Shown: positions 1 through 11,130 of the stretch, piece after piece
How positions within the stretch are numbered: the stretch's first letter is position 1
How the letters are laid out: every line of letters starts with the position of its first letter
From: Talpa occidentalis
Lineage: Eukaryota; Chordata; Mammalia; Eulipotyphla; Talpidae
Assembly: GCF_014898055.3 (NCBI RefSeq)
Contig: NW_023600993.1
Coordinates: 14,288,850-14,352,849, forward strand
Direction: 5' to 3'
DNA length: 64,000 nucleotides
Program-made: the position numbers and the translations under genes
Notes under the pieces: generated by a model
The model's input: only the letters and a program-made list of their open reading frames with translations
Told to the model about the DNA's origin: nothing
Database searches by the model: none

Positions 1-3000
1 TCCTGGATTATAGTACAGGTAGATATTAAAATGGAGACAGAGCCGTTATTTAGCGGTGACAGGAATATAAATACGTGCACTAACCTATAAACTGGTATTT
101 ACTTCAGGAAGGTAAGTAATATTTTTCCTCTGATTGCTGAGCTGTCAGTTTAATGCAGCGTAAATAAACAGTAGGTGCCTGCTAGCTCGAAGTAGGAAGT
201 GTTCATTCCACACGAGGAACAGATTACTGAAGCCTGATGCTCATCATGCTGAAACATAACTTTCATTTTACCAGAAAATACACCCTACCGTGGATGATTT
301 TTCGTGCCTGATCTATTAATTAACTTAACTCTGCTCTGTCAAAATGTAAAGCAATTTGTTAAAATCATCCCAGAGTTTTGGAGTTTGAAACCAAATCAAT
401 TTAAAAAGCAAGAGTAATGCCTGTTCTGTAATCTGATCACAAATGCTAAAAATGAAGACTTAATATAATAAGGATAAACTATCCCAAACTGAAAAAGACA
501 AAGCATATTTATATAGGGAATTTAATAATCTGGCTTACTAAAGTTCCCCCCCCCACCCCCAGCCTCCTCTTTTGCTAATTAAAAGCAACTGGCAACTTAA
601 ATATTTTGCAGCCTTGTGCTACGTAGGTCCATTTAGTATGTATGCTTATTCTGCTCTCGGAAAAATCTAGAGGTAAATCATTCATAAAAATCAAATCACA
701 CTCCTTAATTCTACTAGAAATATTACTAAACTCTCCTGAGAGAAGTGGCAAGTTCAAAGATCAAATGATGATAATCTTCCTAACGGCGTTCATGTAAAAT
801 GTGGTTTTCTTCCCATTTTATATGTAGCACAAAGCTGTGATGACATATAGCAACTGATTTTCTCCTTCCATACATGTACCGAGAAAATATTTCATGGCAT
901 CATTTAAAATGGAAACTCATCTTATCTAAAAAAGTATAAAAAGCAAGTTGGGGAGGTTTCTATTTAAAACATGAACAGATTCTGATAATTAGTGAGTAGA
1001 TTATAAGGGGAAAAGAGGTGTTTAAAAATAATATTTTTGCTTTTGACTACAACATGTCTAGACACAGTCTGAAGATTGATTCAGTCTTACGCATTTATTT
1101 TATATACTTCATCAATCCTAAGTACTAATATAAGAGTCATCCAAGACAACACGCAAGGAAGAAATGATGTCTTTATGTAAAGGGCATATCTATGTATGGC
1201 CCTTTTGGAAATTTACAGAGCAGATGAAAAACCACTGGAGTGCTTTATAGAGTCCCTGCTGTATATCCATGTTGTGTTAAGCTTAATAGTGTTTGTAACC
1301 AAAAGATTTTTAGAATAATGAGGAACAGGTGCCTGTCACCTGACCTTTTAGGCCTAATTTACAATCCACAACCTGTCACATGAAAAAATAATTGAAAATC
1401 TCCTCCAGATATTTGTCTTTGCTAATTTAATGCAGTCTTTCTTAACCATCACTCAGCACATCACATCTCATTCAACTGCAGGTTCATATAGTGGCAACAG
1501 ACTTCTGTGCAGAAATAAACCAACATTCATTTTGTTGCTTTTGTTTAAGATGCTGGGAGACAAAAGAATGACTTTTTGTAGATTATCAACCAAGAATATA
1601 TTAATTTATTACAACAACTAAACAAAAGGCATTCCTTTTGAATACTTTTACATACAAAGAACTATTATTTATTACATATTTCAGCTTGTGGGAAAATGAG
1701 GAATGCATTGATTCTGGAAATAACTATTCAGACTTTTGGAAGTTCTTGAGTTCTTCTTTCCCTACCTCTTTTCTTTCCCCTTCTCCCCCATGTTCGACCA
1801 ATCCCCACCCCCCCCACACACACACACATTTTAGGGCACCCGTACTTTAGGAGGGAAATACGTATTTGTTCTTTTTTTCATCTCTCACTTGTATTCATTA
1901 TTCAGAAAAGAATACAAAATTGAGCAATGATTTTTATTTCTCGTGTATAATCTTGTTACACGTAGCCATACTCAACTTTAACAATGCCTTGAATTTTATA
2001 GCCACTGTTTACATATTATGTATTACATATGACTGAACAACTCTGCATTTAAAATACTGTTACCATTAGAAAAAATATGAAGTAATAAGTGTCAAATGGA
2101 GATGAAGAATAAACATGCTTGGTATATTAATAAAATGCATAATCATTTAATATGTGCACAAATAGGATACATATTTTGCTCCTGTTACATTTTACATAGT
2201 ACACACATTGTCTAAAGTGTATTTAACAATGTGTCTAACCAAGTTAATTAAAGTATTTATGCTGGTGATTGTGTTAAACACTTGGAGAGGTAGTGAAAGA
2301 TACAGTCAGTTACTTCTGCTAACTAAAGTTGAAATTATGCACTTATTATAACCTTTTCTAACAATGTGAGAAAAACAGAGTAAATATATTAAATTTGTTT
2401 CACAACAGATGCTTAGGTTGTTAATATTTAAGATGCCTATTCATGCTATTCCTGTCTGCACATTTGTCAAAAATGTAAGCTTGAATGCTAATGTTTGCCA
2501 GCAGACTGAAGCAGCCAGTATATGAATGTACTACTGTTCTACTAAAATAATATGCAATAGAAATAAAGGACTGCTGCTAAATCATAGCACCCGCACCACA
2601 CAGCCGATTACAGGGTTTTAGAGCAAACACCTCAACGGTGCTTGCTTTCTCCAGTCCTAAGGTATGGGTTTTCTGCAGCTATGTTCAACTATAAAATAAA
2701 TCTTATATTCGTAAATCTCAGAAAAACCCACTTTAGACAGAGTAAATTTCAATAAACTTTCAGCGGGATGAGTTACTCCACCAGCAGGCGAGCATTTCAG
2801 GGACTGCTGAGGACAAACCCTGAGACCAAGCAGTCAGGGTTAACTTACTCTTACCCCCTTCTGTGTCCTCTTGGGAAAGTGAGGTCCCCTGGCCTCCTCG
2901 GATGCCAGCATGGAAACCCCAGTCAGTCGGGGGCAGAAAGGTTCTCTCCTGAGAATGGGGCATCTTTCTGTTTTCCCTCTCTTTTTGCAACCACGAGGAA

Positions 3001-3030
3001 TCCAAGTCTTAGAACATTGGCCTGGAACTC
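1..3030. other. Repeat-poor AT-rich flank
   Basis: No gene or interspersed repeat is recognisable here. The sequence is unique and AT-rich, with a short C run near 546-560 and a short (CA)n near 1809-1826. A good splice-donor-like site (AAG then GTAAGTA) sits near 110, but no exon can be built on it. If the minus-strand exon at 4195 is real, this stretch is its first intron. Absence of repeats next to a CpG island is common around developmental regulators; that is inference. Confidence 0.6.
1326..1342. promoter_or_regulatory. Paired inverted E-boxes
   Basis: CAGGTG (1326-1331) and its reverse complement CACCTG (1337-1342) lie five bases apart. ZEB and SNAI zinc-finger repressors bind paired CACCTG-type sites. 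The pair is directly visible; any function is inferred, and such pairs also arise by chance. Confidence 0.25.
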
Positions 3031-4194
3031 CCGAATGCCGCCGTGAAAGTTCGCCGAGGAAGGGCGCAGAGGTCAAAGTTGCCAAGCAGGGCACTTTGAG
3101 AGGCGACCCTGCGGTTGACACTTCTAAGTGAAATTTGGAACGCCCTAGTGGAGGTCCGGGCCAACAACCTCCAGCAAGAGTCCTACACCCCACTCTGTCT
3201 TCTGGGGTCCTCCCTAGAGTCCTGCTCAGTGCCCCTTCCACTCCCCAGACCTGTCACCTGCCCGCTAAGTGCTCCCCCCGGGTCTCTCAAACCCACGCTC
3301 CGTCGCCCCGGAAGCCTCGGCAGCCGAGCGCTCGGTAAAGGCCGCCACGCTCGGATCGCAACCGCAGGAGGGAGGCAGGACGCAGACCCCGAGGCCGCAC
3401 CTGTGATGTCTCGTCCCCTGCCAAAGAGGGACAGCACCTCTTCCAGCCTCCAGCCCATCTCGAAACCCACATCCACCCCAGGACCCCCTCCCGCCCCCCA
3501 GGATCAGCCTCACTACCGCTGGCCAGGGCTCCCAGCGCCGAGCGCCGCGGCTGGCAAACTCCCGGCTCCAACTTGAGCGCCCCGGCGTCCCACCGGCTCC
3601 CAGGATGGAGAAGTTGCCACAAACTTCCCAGGCCCCGCTCCGGGTCGGCCGCGCCGGCGGGGCGCTGGGCGGGCGGAGGCGGACGGGGCGGGATGCGGGG
3701 CCGCGTCCACTCCCCAACCGACGCCGCCCGGCACCTTCCCGCGCGCCCGGCTCCGGGGCGCCCGGAGCGGCTCTCCCCTTGCCGGGCTGGCTTCCTCCGG
3801 TCCTTTCGACTCCCCTTTCTCTTCCAAAGGGGGCAACCCCGACGACTCGAAGGCGTCAGGTCCGCCAGGACGAGCCAGGCAGGTGCGCGGAGGTGTGAGC
3901 GAGCGCGTGCGCCCGCACCCCGGGCGAGCCCAGGTGGCATCCCGAGGTCCCCATGCCGCGGGCTCTGCCCCGCTCCACCCGCCCGCCCCTCCGAGGCCCG
4001 GCCGCGCGCGGAGCAGGGGCTCGGAGCACCCCGCTCGCCCGGCGCCCACGCGAGGGGCGCCGAGCCGCCCCCAACCGGGGGGCACCCGGGGCGGGTGCCA
4101 CCGAGAAGTTTGGACCGATTCCGAAAAGAGAGCGAGGCAGAGAGAAAAGAGCAGGAGGCGGGGACGGGGAAGGGCGCAGCGCAGGGGAACTCAC

Positions 4195-4340
4195 CCAGGC
4201 ATGGGCGCGGGGGGCGGCGGAGCGGGCGGGCGGGCGCGGGCCGGGGCGCAGCGACGGCTCCCCGGGCGGGCGCGCCGGCGAGGGACCTGCCGGGCGGCGG
4301 CTTCTGCGTCCTGTGCCGCCGCCGCCGGAGCTGCGGCTGC
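4195..4340 (-). other. Candidate minus-strand first exon
   Basis: On the minus strand a GC-rich leader runs from about 4340 to a donor that reads TGG then GTGAGT, with the intron starting at 4194. An ATG lies at 4202-4200, so only ATG CCT GG would be coding before the intron. The ATG context (C at -3) is weak, so the exon could be entirely 5' UTR. The exon start is a guess from the adjacent AT-rich core promoter. No family can be named. The intron would run left and out of the window. Confidence 0.4.
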
Positions 4341-4344
4341 CGCG

Positions 4345-4412
4345 GAAGTTAATTGCAAGTTGACTTCAAGTTGTCTCCGTTCCCCATCCGAAGTGGGCGT
4401 TTAAAGGGGAGA
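4345..4412. promoter_or_regulatory. Putative divergent core promoter
   Basis: An AT-richer island within the CpG island lies between the two candidate first exons. It holds a homeodomain-like TTAATTGC (from 4349), a repeated CAAGTTG motif (4356 and 4368) and a TATA-like TTTAAA (4401-4406) pointing to plus-strand initiation about 25-35 bases downstream. Motifs are seen directly; divergent promoter activity is inferred from the donors facing outward on both sides. Confidence 0.45.
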
Positions 4413-4423
4413 GCGAGGCGCGC

Positions 4424-4448
4424 AGCGAGCGAGCGAGCGAGCGAGCGC
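4424..4448 (+). repeat. (GCGA)n microsatellite in 5' leader
   Basis: Short run of the tetranucleotide GCGA/GAGC, about five to six units, inside the putative plus-strand leader close to the inferred start site. CpG-containing tetranucleotide repeats like this are often variable in length. Confidence 0.8.
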
Positions 4449-5009
4449 GCGGGGCCGAGGGAAGGAAGGGGGGGGAGGGAGGAGATGTTGGCGGGGGGAG
4501 GGGGAGGGGGGAGGGGGCGGCGGGGGCGGGAGGGGGAAGGGGCCGGCGGGAGCCGAGAGCGGCTCAGCGGTGGCCGCGCCCGCAGTCTGGAGGCGCGCCG
4601 GAGCGGCCGGGGCGCCCCCCGCGGGTGCCCGCCGCCGCCCGGGGCGCGCATCCAGCCGCGGCGCCTCCGGCCCGGCGCGCTGCGCCCCGGGGCTCCGCGG
4701 AGTCCGCGTCGCCGCCGCGCCCGAGCCGGGGCCGCGCAGGCCGGCCCGAGGGACGGCGAGGGCCCGGCCCGCCTCCCCGGCGCACGCCCGGCTTCTCCCC
4801 CTGGCGGCGGAGCCCCGGCGGCCGCCGGCCACCCTGGGCGCGCCGGAGCCCGAGCCGAGCCGAGCCCGAGCCGCCAACGCCGCCGCGCGCGCCTCCCGGG
4901 CTCCCCCCCGCGCGCCGGCCGGGCTGGGGGGGCGGCGGGCCGCGGGGACCCGGGCGGGCGAGGGGCGCGCACCGCTGGGCGCCGAGGAGCGGACCCTCCG
5001 CCGCGCGGG
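4425..5009 (+). other. Candidate plus-strand noncoding first exon
   Basis: A GC-rich leader ends at a donor reading GGG then GTAAGTG, with GT at 5010-5011, close to the ideal donor. The start is placed about 25 bases after TTTAAA (4401-4406) and is approximate. No convincing start codon with a plausible reading frame precedes the donor; the frame from ATG at 4353 is compositionally biased and begins upstream of the inferred start. The exon is therefore probably 5' UTR or a noncoding RNA, with the translation start in a later exon. I do not recognise the gene. Confidence 0.5.
4460..4543 (+). other. G-quadruplex-prone G-rich tract
   Basis: Repeated runs of three to seven G separated by A, C or GA occupy most of this stretch, including a nearly pure G/A segment at 4493-4545. 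The RNA and the plus DNA strand could form several G-quadruplexes just downstream of the inferred start site. Confidence 0.7.
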
Positions 5010-5587
5010 GTAAGTGTGGGCGCCCGCGAGGCTCCTGCGGGGCGCCGCGCGCGGCTCGACGCCCGCCAACCCTGCCCCCTCACCTCTCCCGGGGCCCCCA
5101 CCTCGCGCACCCCTCCTCTTGCCGCCTGCGGCTTCCTCTTGTTGTTGGTTGTTTGGCCGGGCTTTTTGGGGGGGCAGGAGGAGGGGGTGATGGTGTGTGC
5201 GGGCGGAGGAGGAAGTCAGGTGAAAGGCCCCCACGCACCCCCCCACACACACCCCAACCCGGCTGCTCGGGGTGTATCGCTCCCCAGGAGGGGCGTATCG
5301 CTCCCCATTAGGGGCATGTGTCCCCAATTTTTTTCTCTCGTCTATGTTCGCTCGCGATGATCTTTCCAAAAGGGCCTCCTTGCCAGCCAGCCTGCTCTGT
5401 CCATCTCCCTTCAGCGAGCCCTGCGCCCCCAGCACCTGGGGGGTCCCCGAGCGCCGCACCTCAACAGAGGAGCACGTGGCGGGAGGATGAGGAGGAGGGT
5501 CCCTCTCGCAGACCCCCGCGCCACCTCTCTGCCCGCGGGTCTAATGTTTATCCCGCCGTCTGCTGCTGCTGCTGTACTTCTTTTCAG

Positions 5588-5620
5588 CCTACTGGGGACA
5601 GACGCCTAAGATGAGGTCCA
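5588..5620 (+). other. Candidate second-exon start (acceptor)
   Basis: A good 3' splice site lies at 5585-5587: a branch-point-like CTAAT (5541-5545), a pyrimidine-biased tract and TTTTCAG. It is followed by a short ATG frame of 11 codons (5611 to TAG at 5646), which would act only as an upstream ORF. No strong donor follows within the next few hundred bases, so the 3' end of this exon is unknown. It lies 0.58 kb after the first-exon donor. Confidence 0.3.
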
Positions 5621-5802
5621 GTTTCTCCGACAAGCCGGCGAGCTAGAGGGCCAGGGATGAGGATTTGACGGGGCGGCGAGAGGGCTGGGGAACTGTCCCC
5701 AAGGGGGGCTGACACTCCAAAACCCTCTGCAAGATCCCAGCGACCGAGGTTCAGGACCCCAGGCTAAGAGGAAACTGGATCAACTTTGCCCCTCACTTTT
5801 GG

Positions 5803-5890
5803 CCTTTTTCACCGCCCCCCGCCCCCCGCCCCCCAACTTCTGGATCCCTCACCCCACCCCACCCCACCCCACCCCTATCCCGCCCCCTCC
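5803..5890 (-). repeat. C-rich simple repeat
   Basis: Imperfect (CCCCCCG)n at about 5812-5834 and (CCCCA)n at about 5851-5877. The complementary strand is G-rich and quadruplex-prone. Located just beyond the CpG island. Confidence 0.85.
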
Positions 5891-6019
5891 AAATCCAAGG
5901 AAGCTAACAGGTCTTTTGTGTTGTTTGGTTTGGGAAATTTGCATGGAGTATGACAACAAAAAAGGACTTCTGTTTACTCAAAGTTAAGGGATTTGAAGAA
6001 AGCAAAGTCTTTTTCTTCT

Positions 6020-6020
<1 letters not shown>

Positions 6021-6062
<42 letters not shown>
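6021..6062 (+). repeat. (GT)n microsatellite
   Basis: About 20 uninterrupted GT units, so likely polymorphic in length. Confidence 0.97.
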
Positions 6063-6064
<2 letters not shown>

Positions 6065-7260
6065 ATTTGTGTTGTTAGCTTCATAGCATGAACTGCAAAG
6101 CATCAGTTGGCAACAATAAGGACTGTAGAACCGCCGCAGTGTATTTTTAGAAGCTGCACTTTCTTGAGCTCCTTTCACACAAGGCTTGCTCTTTCATTAA
6201 GTCCCCATAAATAATTGTATTTAGAGAGAAGAAAACTATGCAAGCTGGAGGGAGATTGCTAAGATCTCCATCCCGCCAGCACAGAGCACTGTTTGGAGTG
6301 AAGTTCCTGGAAAGTGACTGTGGGCTGAGAATTCAGTTTTTCCTAAAAGCTCCGTTAGGTCCTCTTCTGTCAGATGTCTATGAATAAAGCACGCTGGGAA
6401 AATCCTGATATCCGTGCAGTCTTATTTTATCTTTTACACAGTGGTTGATTCTACTTTCAAACCCTGGTAACAAACACATCAACTGTGCTGTATTTTTGTG
6501 TGTTTTTTTTCTAAATAAAGGAGAGTAGCGCATGTATTCATGCTGCTTTCTGATATGCCAGTTCTTTTCTATCAATGGGTATTGAATTCACTGGAATTGA
6601 TCCGTCTTTTTCAGTGGATTGTCATTTTATGCATAGGCAATTCCAAAGACTTAGGACTGTAAAAGTGTATGAATTATTATTGTTCTTCTAGAGAACTAGC
6701 TTCTCATTTTTAAGAGGTACGTGCCCACCTTAATTCCTGATTCTGTAAAGCAAAGCAAAAATGGCATAAATGACTGCAATGGGCAAAACAAAGTAAAAGC
6801 CAAGTTGTCCCTCCTAGATCACTTCTGCCTAGGCAGGACCCAGGGACACCAACTCCTCCTGCCTTAATTTACCAAAATGTTAAATTGCCTAAAACCCGTA
6901 CCAGTGTTTCCATCTGGGAATGACATCAGGTTTGGAATGGAAAGAATAAATTCTCGGTCTTTAATTACTGCTTATTAGCAATTTCTTGTAGCAGGCAGCT
7001 GATTCTCTAATTCTGAAAGCCTGGAAGGAAGCTTCACGTAAATTGAAATACAAAAAAAGGATTGTTGTTTCTCTCTCCTCCATACTCATCTACTCCCCCA
7101 AGCTACCAACTAAGCCCCCAGAATTTAAGGTATGATATGATCCCCTATGTTAAACCAAAGGAACTTTTTGCCCCCACCTTTTGAGTTTTTTCCTTCAAAT
7201 GCTCTTGTACAGAGAGTTCATAGACTCTCACAGTTTGGAATTACATGGTACCTGGTACAG
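6063..7260. other. Unique sequence, no gene seen
   Basis: No interspersed repeat or coding signal is recognisable. The sequence is AT-rich and non-repetitive, continuing the repeat-poor zone around the CpG island. Confidence 0.5.
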
Positions 7261-7264
7261 TGCA

Positions 7265-7355
7265 TTCAGTAGAGTAGCTTGATCACTTACCTAAGGCTTG
7301 CCCCTAGCACATAGTAGGAATACATATATTTAACTGAATTAAGATGTTATGGGAA
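7265..7355 (+). repeat. LINE-2 3' end fragment
   Basis: Contains an L2-type 3' end (CCTAGCACATAGTAGGAA followed by an AT-rich end with TGAAT), eroded. The next few hundred bases (7550-7740) faintly resemble an L2 interior in the opposite sense but are too diverged to call. Confidence 0.45.
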
Positions 7356-7849
7356 TATTATGATTGGTTACAAATTCAATAGTACAGTGCAACGGCTGTA
7401 GTTTTTTCTTTCTGTTTTGTGGAGGAAAAAAAAAAAAAACATGTACCTGAAAGTGGTTTGAGTAATACATTTGTGCTCCCAGATTTTTTAACAAGTTCAA
7501 ATGTCATTTAAAGTTTGAAAGACAAGTGCATCTGAAACATACCCAATGGTTAATAATAATAGCTATTGTCAAAAGCTAATTATCTTCATAGAATAGATAA
7601 TAAAATATTGCCTGCTAAGTAGTATGAAGAAGACACAGAGAAGGGATAAGACAGCCTTGGCTTTCAAGGAACTTACTTGCTGGGAAATAACACTAAGGCA
7701 TGAAAAAGAACTCAGTGGATTGGTAAAATGTTTGCATCAATGTAATAGTTGAGAACATCAATTTTTTTTTTTTTTGAGGCCAGGGGGAGTGGTTAGAAGG
7801 TATGTCTAAGGTTAATTTGTCCAGTTAAACCTGTAGGGCCATCAAGTAC

Positions 7850-8278
7850 AGACATCTTAGAGGAAGGCGTACTCATCACTTACCTCCATAAATTTAGGCA
7901 GGGATTTTATCTGCAGAATATTTACCACAGAGTAGAGTTCATTATATATGGTGTGAATGAATGAGTAATATCTCAAGTAGAACGTTCCATCTTTGTACAC
8001 TTTGTTAGATTTTTTTCTTAAATTGCACAGCATCGGTCTTTCTGAAACTTCCATCAGTCTTAGTTCTGCCATTTGCAGCAAAATGAGCAAATTCGTTGTA
8101 TCAGGACAGGCTGTTTTATGCCACAGTGACAAACGGTTGCAGTTTGTAGTGGTCTGTACGGTCAATGCCGTCTTCTTGGTTGTGTCAGGATACATTGCAG
8201 GGCTGCTGGGCTGTCCCAAGCTGACAGAACAGCTGCCATCTTGAAGGTTTCACTTGCCTTGCAAAAAATGACAATCAC
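7850..8278. other. Unclassified sequence, left of SINE
   Basis: Moderately GC-balanced sequence that continues on the other side of the SINE at 8279-8548 (on to about 8960). The join across the SINE is clean, so this was one block of 0.8-0.9 kb before insertion. It has the texture of an old transposon or LTR but I cannot assign a family. Open frames on both strands are short and unconvincing. Confidence 0.3.
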
Positions 8279-8548
8279 GGGCCTCCCTGGTGGCCTAGGG
8301 GTTAAGCCTCAGCACTACCACCACCGACCGCCAAGGCTCACTGCAACAGCCTGAGTTGGAGCCCTGGCCAGGGAGCTAACCCACATGGCGCAGCAGACCT
8401 CTCCTGTCTTACCTGCTGTTCCCCTCAGCAGGGTATTTCAGTCAGCCCGCCTGTTCTGCTCCCCACTCTGTCTCTGGTTAATCCTCTAAACGCCCACACC
8501 TCTGTCCTGCACCCTAGTTCTTCTATAAATGAATAATTTTTTTTTTTA
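8279..8548 (+). mobile_element. tRNA-derived SINE, older subfamily (B)
   Basis: Starts with GGGCCTCCCTGGTGGC and has the subfamily B body (GCAGCAGACCTCTCCTGTCT; CACCCTAGTTCT near the end) and a degraded tail. Imperfect target duplications AATGACAATCAC (8267-8278) and AACGACAGTCAC (8549-8560) differ at two positions, which supports an older insertion. Confidence 0.9.
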
Positions 8549-9124
8549 AACGACAGTCACTCTGGAGGGTCTCATGCGGGCATATGAATGCTGTGGCCAC
8601 AAAGGACAGCCACCATCGGGTCTAACAGTGAACTGACAAGGGCTGGTTGCTGGGATCTATAGACTTACCACATTGGGGCCAGACAGTGCTGCCTGCCTTC
8701 CGCCACAAAGTAGAGAACTGGGGTGCCCAGCTCAGATATTACCATACTGGTTGTGACCCTTGTCTGCATGATAGCAGCAGCCAGTGATCCCCTCCTGTCA
8801 CCTGTGGTTCAAGGTCAGCACTGCCAGAGTGGCCACCAGCTTATAGGGAGACATGTAACTTCTTTCACCATCTACTCTGTTTTTGCATGCTACACGGACA
8901 CACTCCCACCCAGTGTGGTACCCTGTCTCACTTCATATACTCACTGATATTACATACATCTTATTTCCTCAAGACTTGTTTTACTCAAAAGAATACAGTG
9001 ACCAGGAACTTTGAAGGACTGTTAACCTGAAGATGATATGACCATTGTTAAAATTTGAGATTCGATCTTGAGTAGTTCCCTCCCTTATTGATGGAAAATC
9101 TTGTAACACAAAATGATCTTGGAA

Positions 9125-9560
9125 GCATTCATTCATTCATTCATTCATTCCTTCATTCATTCTTCCAATTTTTCCTTCATTCAGTAAATATTCATTGTGC
9201 ACCTACTAGATGCCAAGCACTCCATTAAGGACAGGCATTTGGAGGTGATTAAAAATTCTCCTCTACAAGAAATGAGGTTTCTGATTGGGCAGACAGAAAG
9301 AAAAAGTCATTGCAATACTAACAGAGGCACAAAGTGCTGTGGGAACACTTAGCAAGAAGTGGCAAATAGCTATCTGGCAGGATTTAGGAAAGTTCCATAG
9401 AGAAATTGAACCAAGTCTTGAGAATATGCCTCTAGGTGGAAAGGAAGATGGAGGAAGGATCTTTCACGCAGAGAGACTAGCACGAGTCAAGGCCCCCTGC
9501 GTGACAAAGCTTATTGAAAAAACTACACGGAATTCCGTGTGGCTGGAACACGGGGTGTTT
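9125..9560 (-). repeat. LINE-2 family fragment, antisense
   Basis: Begins with an (ATTC)n run (9128-9162), then CAGTAAATATTCATTGTGCA and CCTACTAGATGCCAAGCACT, the reverse complement of the L2 3' end. The following bases fit the L2 interior but are strongly diverged. The 128-codon frame at 9285-9671 lies in this repeat and is not a gene. Confidence 0.7.
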
Positions 9561-10940
9561 ATGAAGGATGACACCAAACAGCTCCATATTGTCAAGGACC
9601 TTGCAGATATTCTCTGGAGTGTAGATGTTATCCCTCATATTAGGGATTGTAAACTCTTATGTCTACCTTGAGCCAAGAGTGGGTATTATAAGTGAGCAGA
9701 GCAGACTAGTTAGGCCATGGGTAGTATTGGACTTGTACCGATCTAGAGAATCTGTTCTCTAAGTGGGGCAGCCAAAGTCAAAAATCCTGAATGTCAGCTC
9801 TTTCAATTTTTAGAGAGGCTGCAATGTCTCCTGTGTTGTGAGTGAGAGTCACCTCTGGTTTTCAGGATGGAGCTAGCACCATCAGATCTGTCTAGAAAGA
9901 TCACTGTGATTACAAAATGCACAGGAAAAATCTAGAGTCTGGGAGGCTGTAGCTGATATTCCATGACCATTTGTGGAGTGATGTGCAGCTCTTTATAACA
10001 CTGCCTGTTTTATAGAACACAACTTTCCAGGCACAGAGGAGGTACCAATAAATATTTGCAGAGCTAATGGGTGAAAGAAAGGAAAGCTAAAGTTTTAGGA
10101 GGTGGGCACATTTCTTCAGCACTCCTTATGCACAGGCTCCTTTGCTAAGCTGCTCTTTCAAAAGCACAGTGATCTTATGTTGACCACATCTAATTTTTAT
10201 GTGCCTATGGTAAATATTACTGGTTTTTAAAAATGCATAAAGTACAGTACACGAAGATCAGCACAGCATCAGAATATCTATTGTCTAGGACTAAGTTTAA
10301 CCATCCCCCACATGAGGAGGCCCACCAAACACGTGGATCTTGTGCCAGGATCTCCAGTGCCTACTCTCAGGCTCAGGAAAACTGCAGTAGGCCCGTTAGT
10401 AGAGCTGTGGTGTGTCTAGTGAAGGCCAAAATCTTTATTACTATCCATCAGAGTATATTAGAGCTCGGTCTCTCACATAGCCATGTGCCTAAGACAGTCT
10501 TAACGGTGTTTAATTATTCAGTTTTCTAAAAAATTGAGTCCACTCCACACTTACTTACTTACTCTTCCCAGCACCTCTTTTGCTTTGAAGCCAGGTGAGC
10601 CTACCACCCCACGGGTAGCAGTCTGCAAGAAAACCCCACACTGTCCCGTAAATTATTAGAAATTATTAGCTATCCTTTCATCAGATGTGCCAACTAGCTG
10701 CTTACAAGTTATGTTCCAAGGGACAATTTTATGTCCTGAAACTCAGTCCATTCACTAAGCAATCAAGACTTTAAATTGTTAGCTACTTAGCTCTACAGGA
10801 CATAATTTTTATCCAGCTTTCTTGAGGCACCCATTTTCTATGTTCCATGAGTTTTGAATACAAAGGGGCAGTATAGACAAACTATAATATTTTAAGTGAA
10901 CTTCAGAATAAATACATACAGAATAAATACAGGCAGCCTT
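9561..10940. other. Unique sequence, no gene seen
   Basis: No confident repeat or coding signal. It contains a splice-like motif at 10571-10600, reported separately. Confidence 0.4.
10571..10600 (+). other. Candidate recursive-splice-type site
   Basis: A pyrimidine-biased tract (CACCTCTTTTGCTTTG) leads to CCAG at 10591-10594, followed at once by GTGAGC. A 3' splice site directly abutting a 5' splice site is the layout of recursive (ratchet) splice sites reported in very long vertebrate introns. Only the motif is seen; chance is likely enough to keep confidence low. Confidence 0.2.
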
Positions 10941-10944
10941 AGTG

Positions 10945-11130
10945 TCCAGCTGCCAGTATTCTGATCCTGTTTCAACTGGATACAACTGCATGTCTGAGCA
11001 AGTCTTCAGGTTTCTTTCTACCTCAACTTGCTCATCCATATAATAGGGGTAATAGTTCCCACCTCCAGGAGTTGATAGCTGCACAGTGCTTCAACACAGG
11101 ACTCAGTAAAGGTTAGAAATTGTTTCTTTT
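10945..11130 (+). repeat. MIR fragment
   Basis: Order of blocks matches MIR: CAACTGGATACAACTGCATG, then a CTCAACTTGCTCATCCATAT block (normally CTCAGTTTCCTCATCTGTAA), GGGGTAATAGT, and a final CACAGTGCTTCAACACAGGA. Confidence 0.65.

Larger units (their letters stand above)
3240..5560. promoter_or_regulatory. CpG island
   Basis: About 2.3 kb of very GC-rich sequence with dense CpG, many GGGCGG/CCGCCC (Sp1/KLF type) boxes and short GCC/GGC runs, in sharp contrast to the AT-rich, CpG-depleted flanks. Its edges are gradual: CpG begins to rise near 3030 and falls after 5560. Long open frames on both strands here are low-complexity (Arg, Pro, Ala, Gly) products of the GC bias and should not be taken as proteins. 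The island most likely holds the promoter and first exons of at least one gene, probably two in divergent orientation. Confidence 0.95.

Noticed and set aside
3115..5459. Long ORFs of 133-352 codons on both strands in the CpG island
   Set aside because: They overlap on several frames of both strands, are dominated by Arg/Pro/Ala/Gly, and follow from the scarcity of AT-rich stop codons in GC-rich DNA. The splice donors imply noncoding leaders.
9285..9671. 128-codon plus-strand ORF
   Set aside because: Lies across an antisense LINE-2 fragment and beyond; no domain or splice support.
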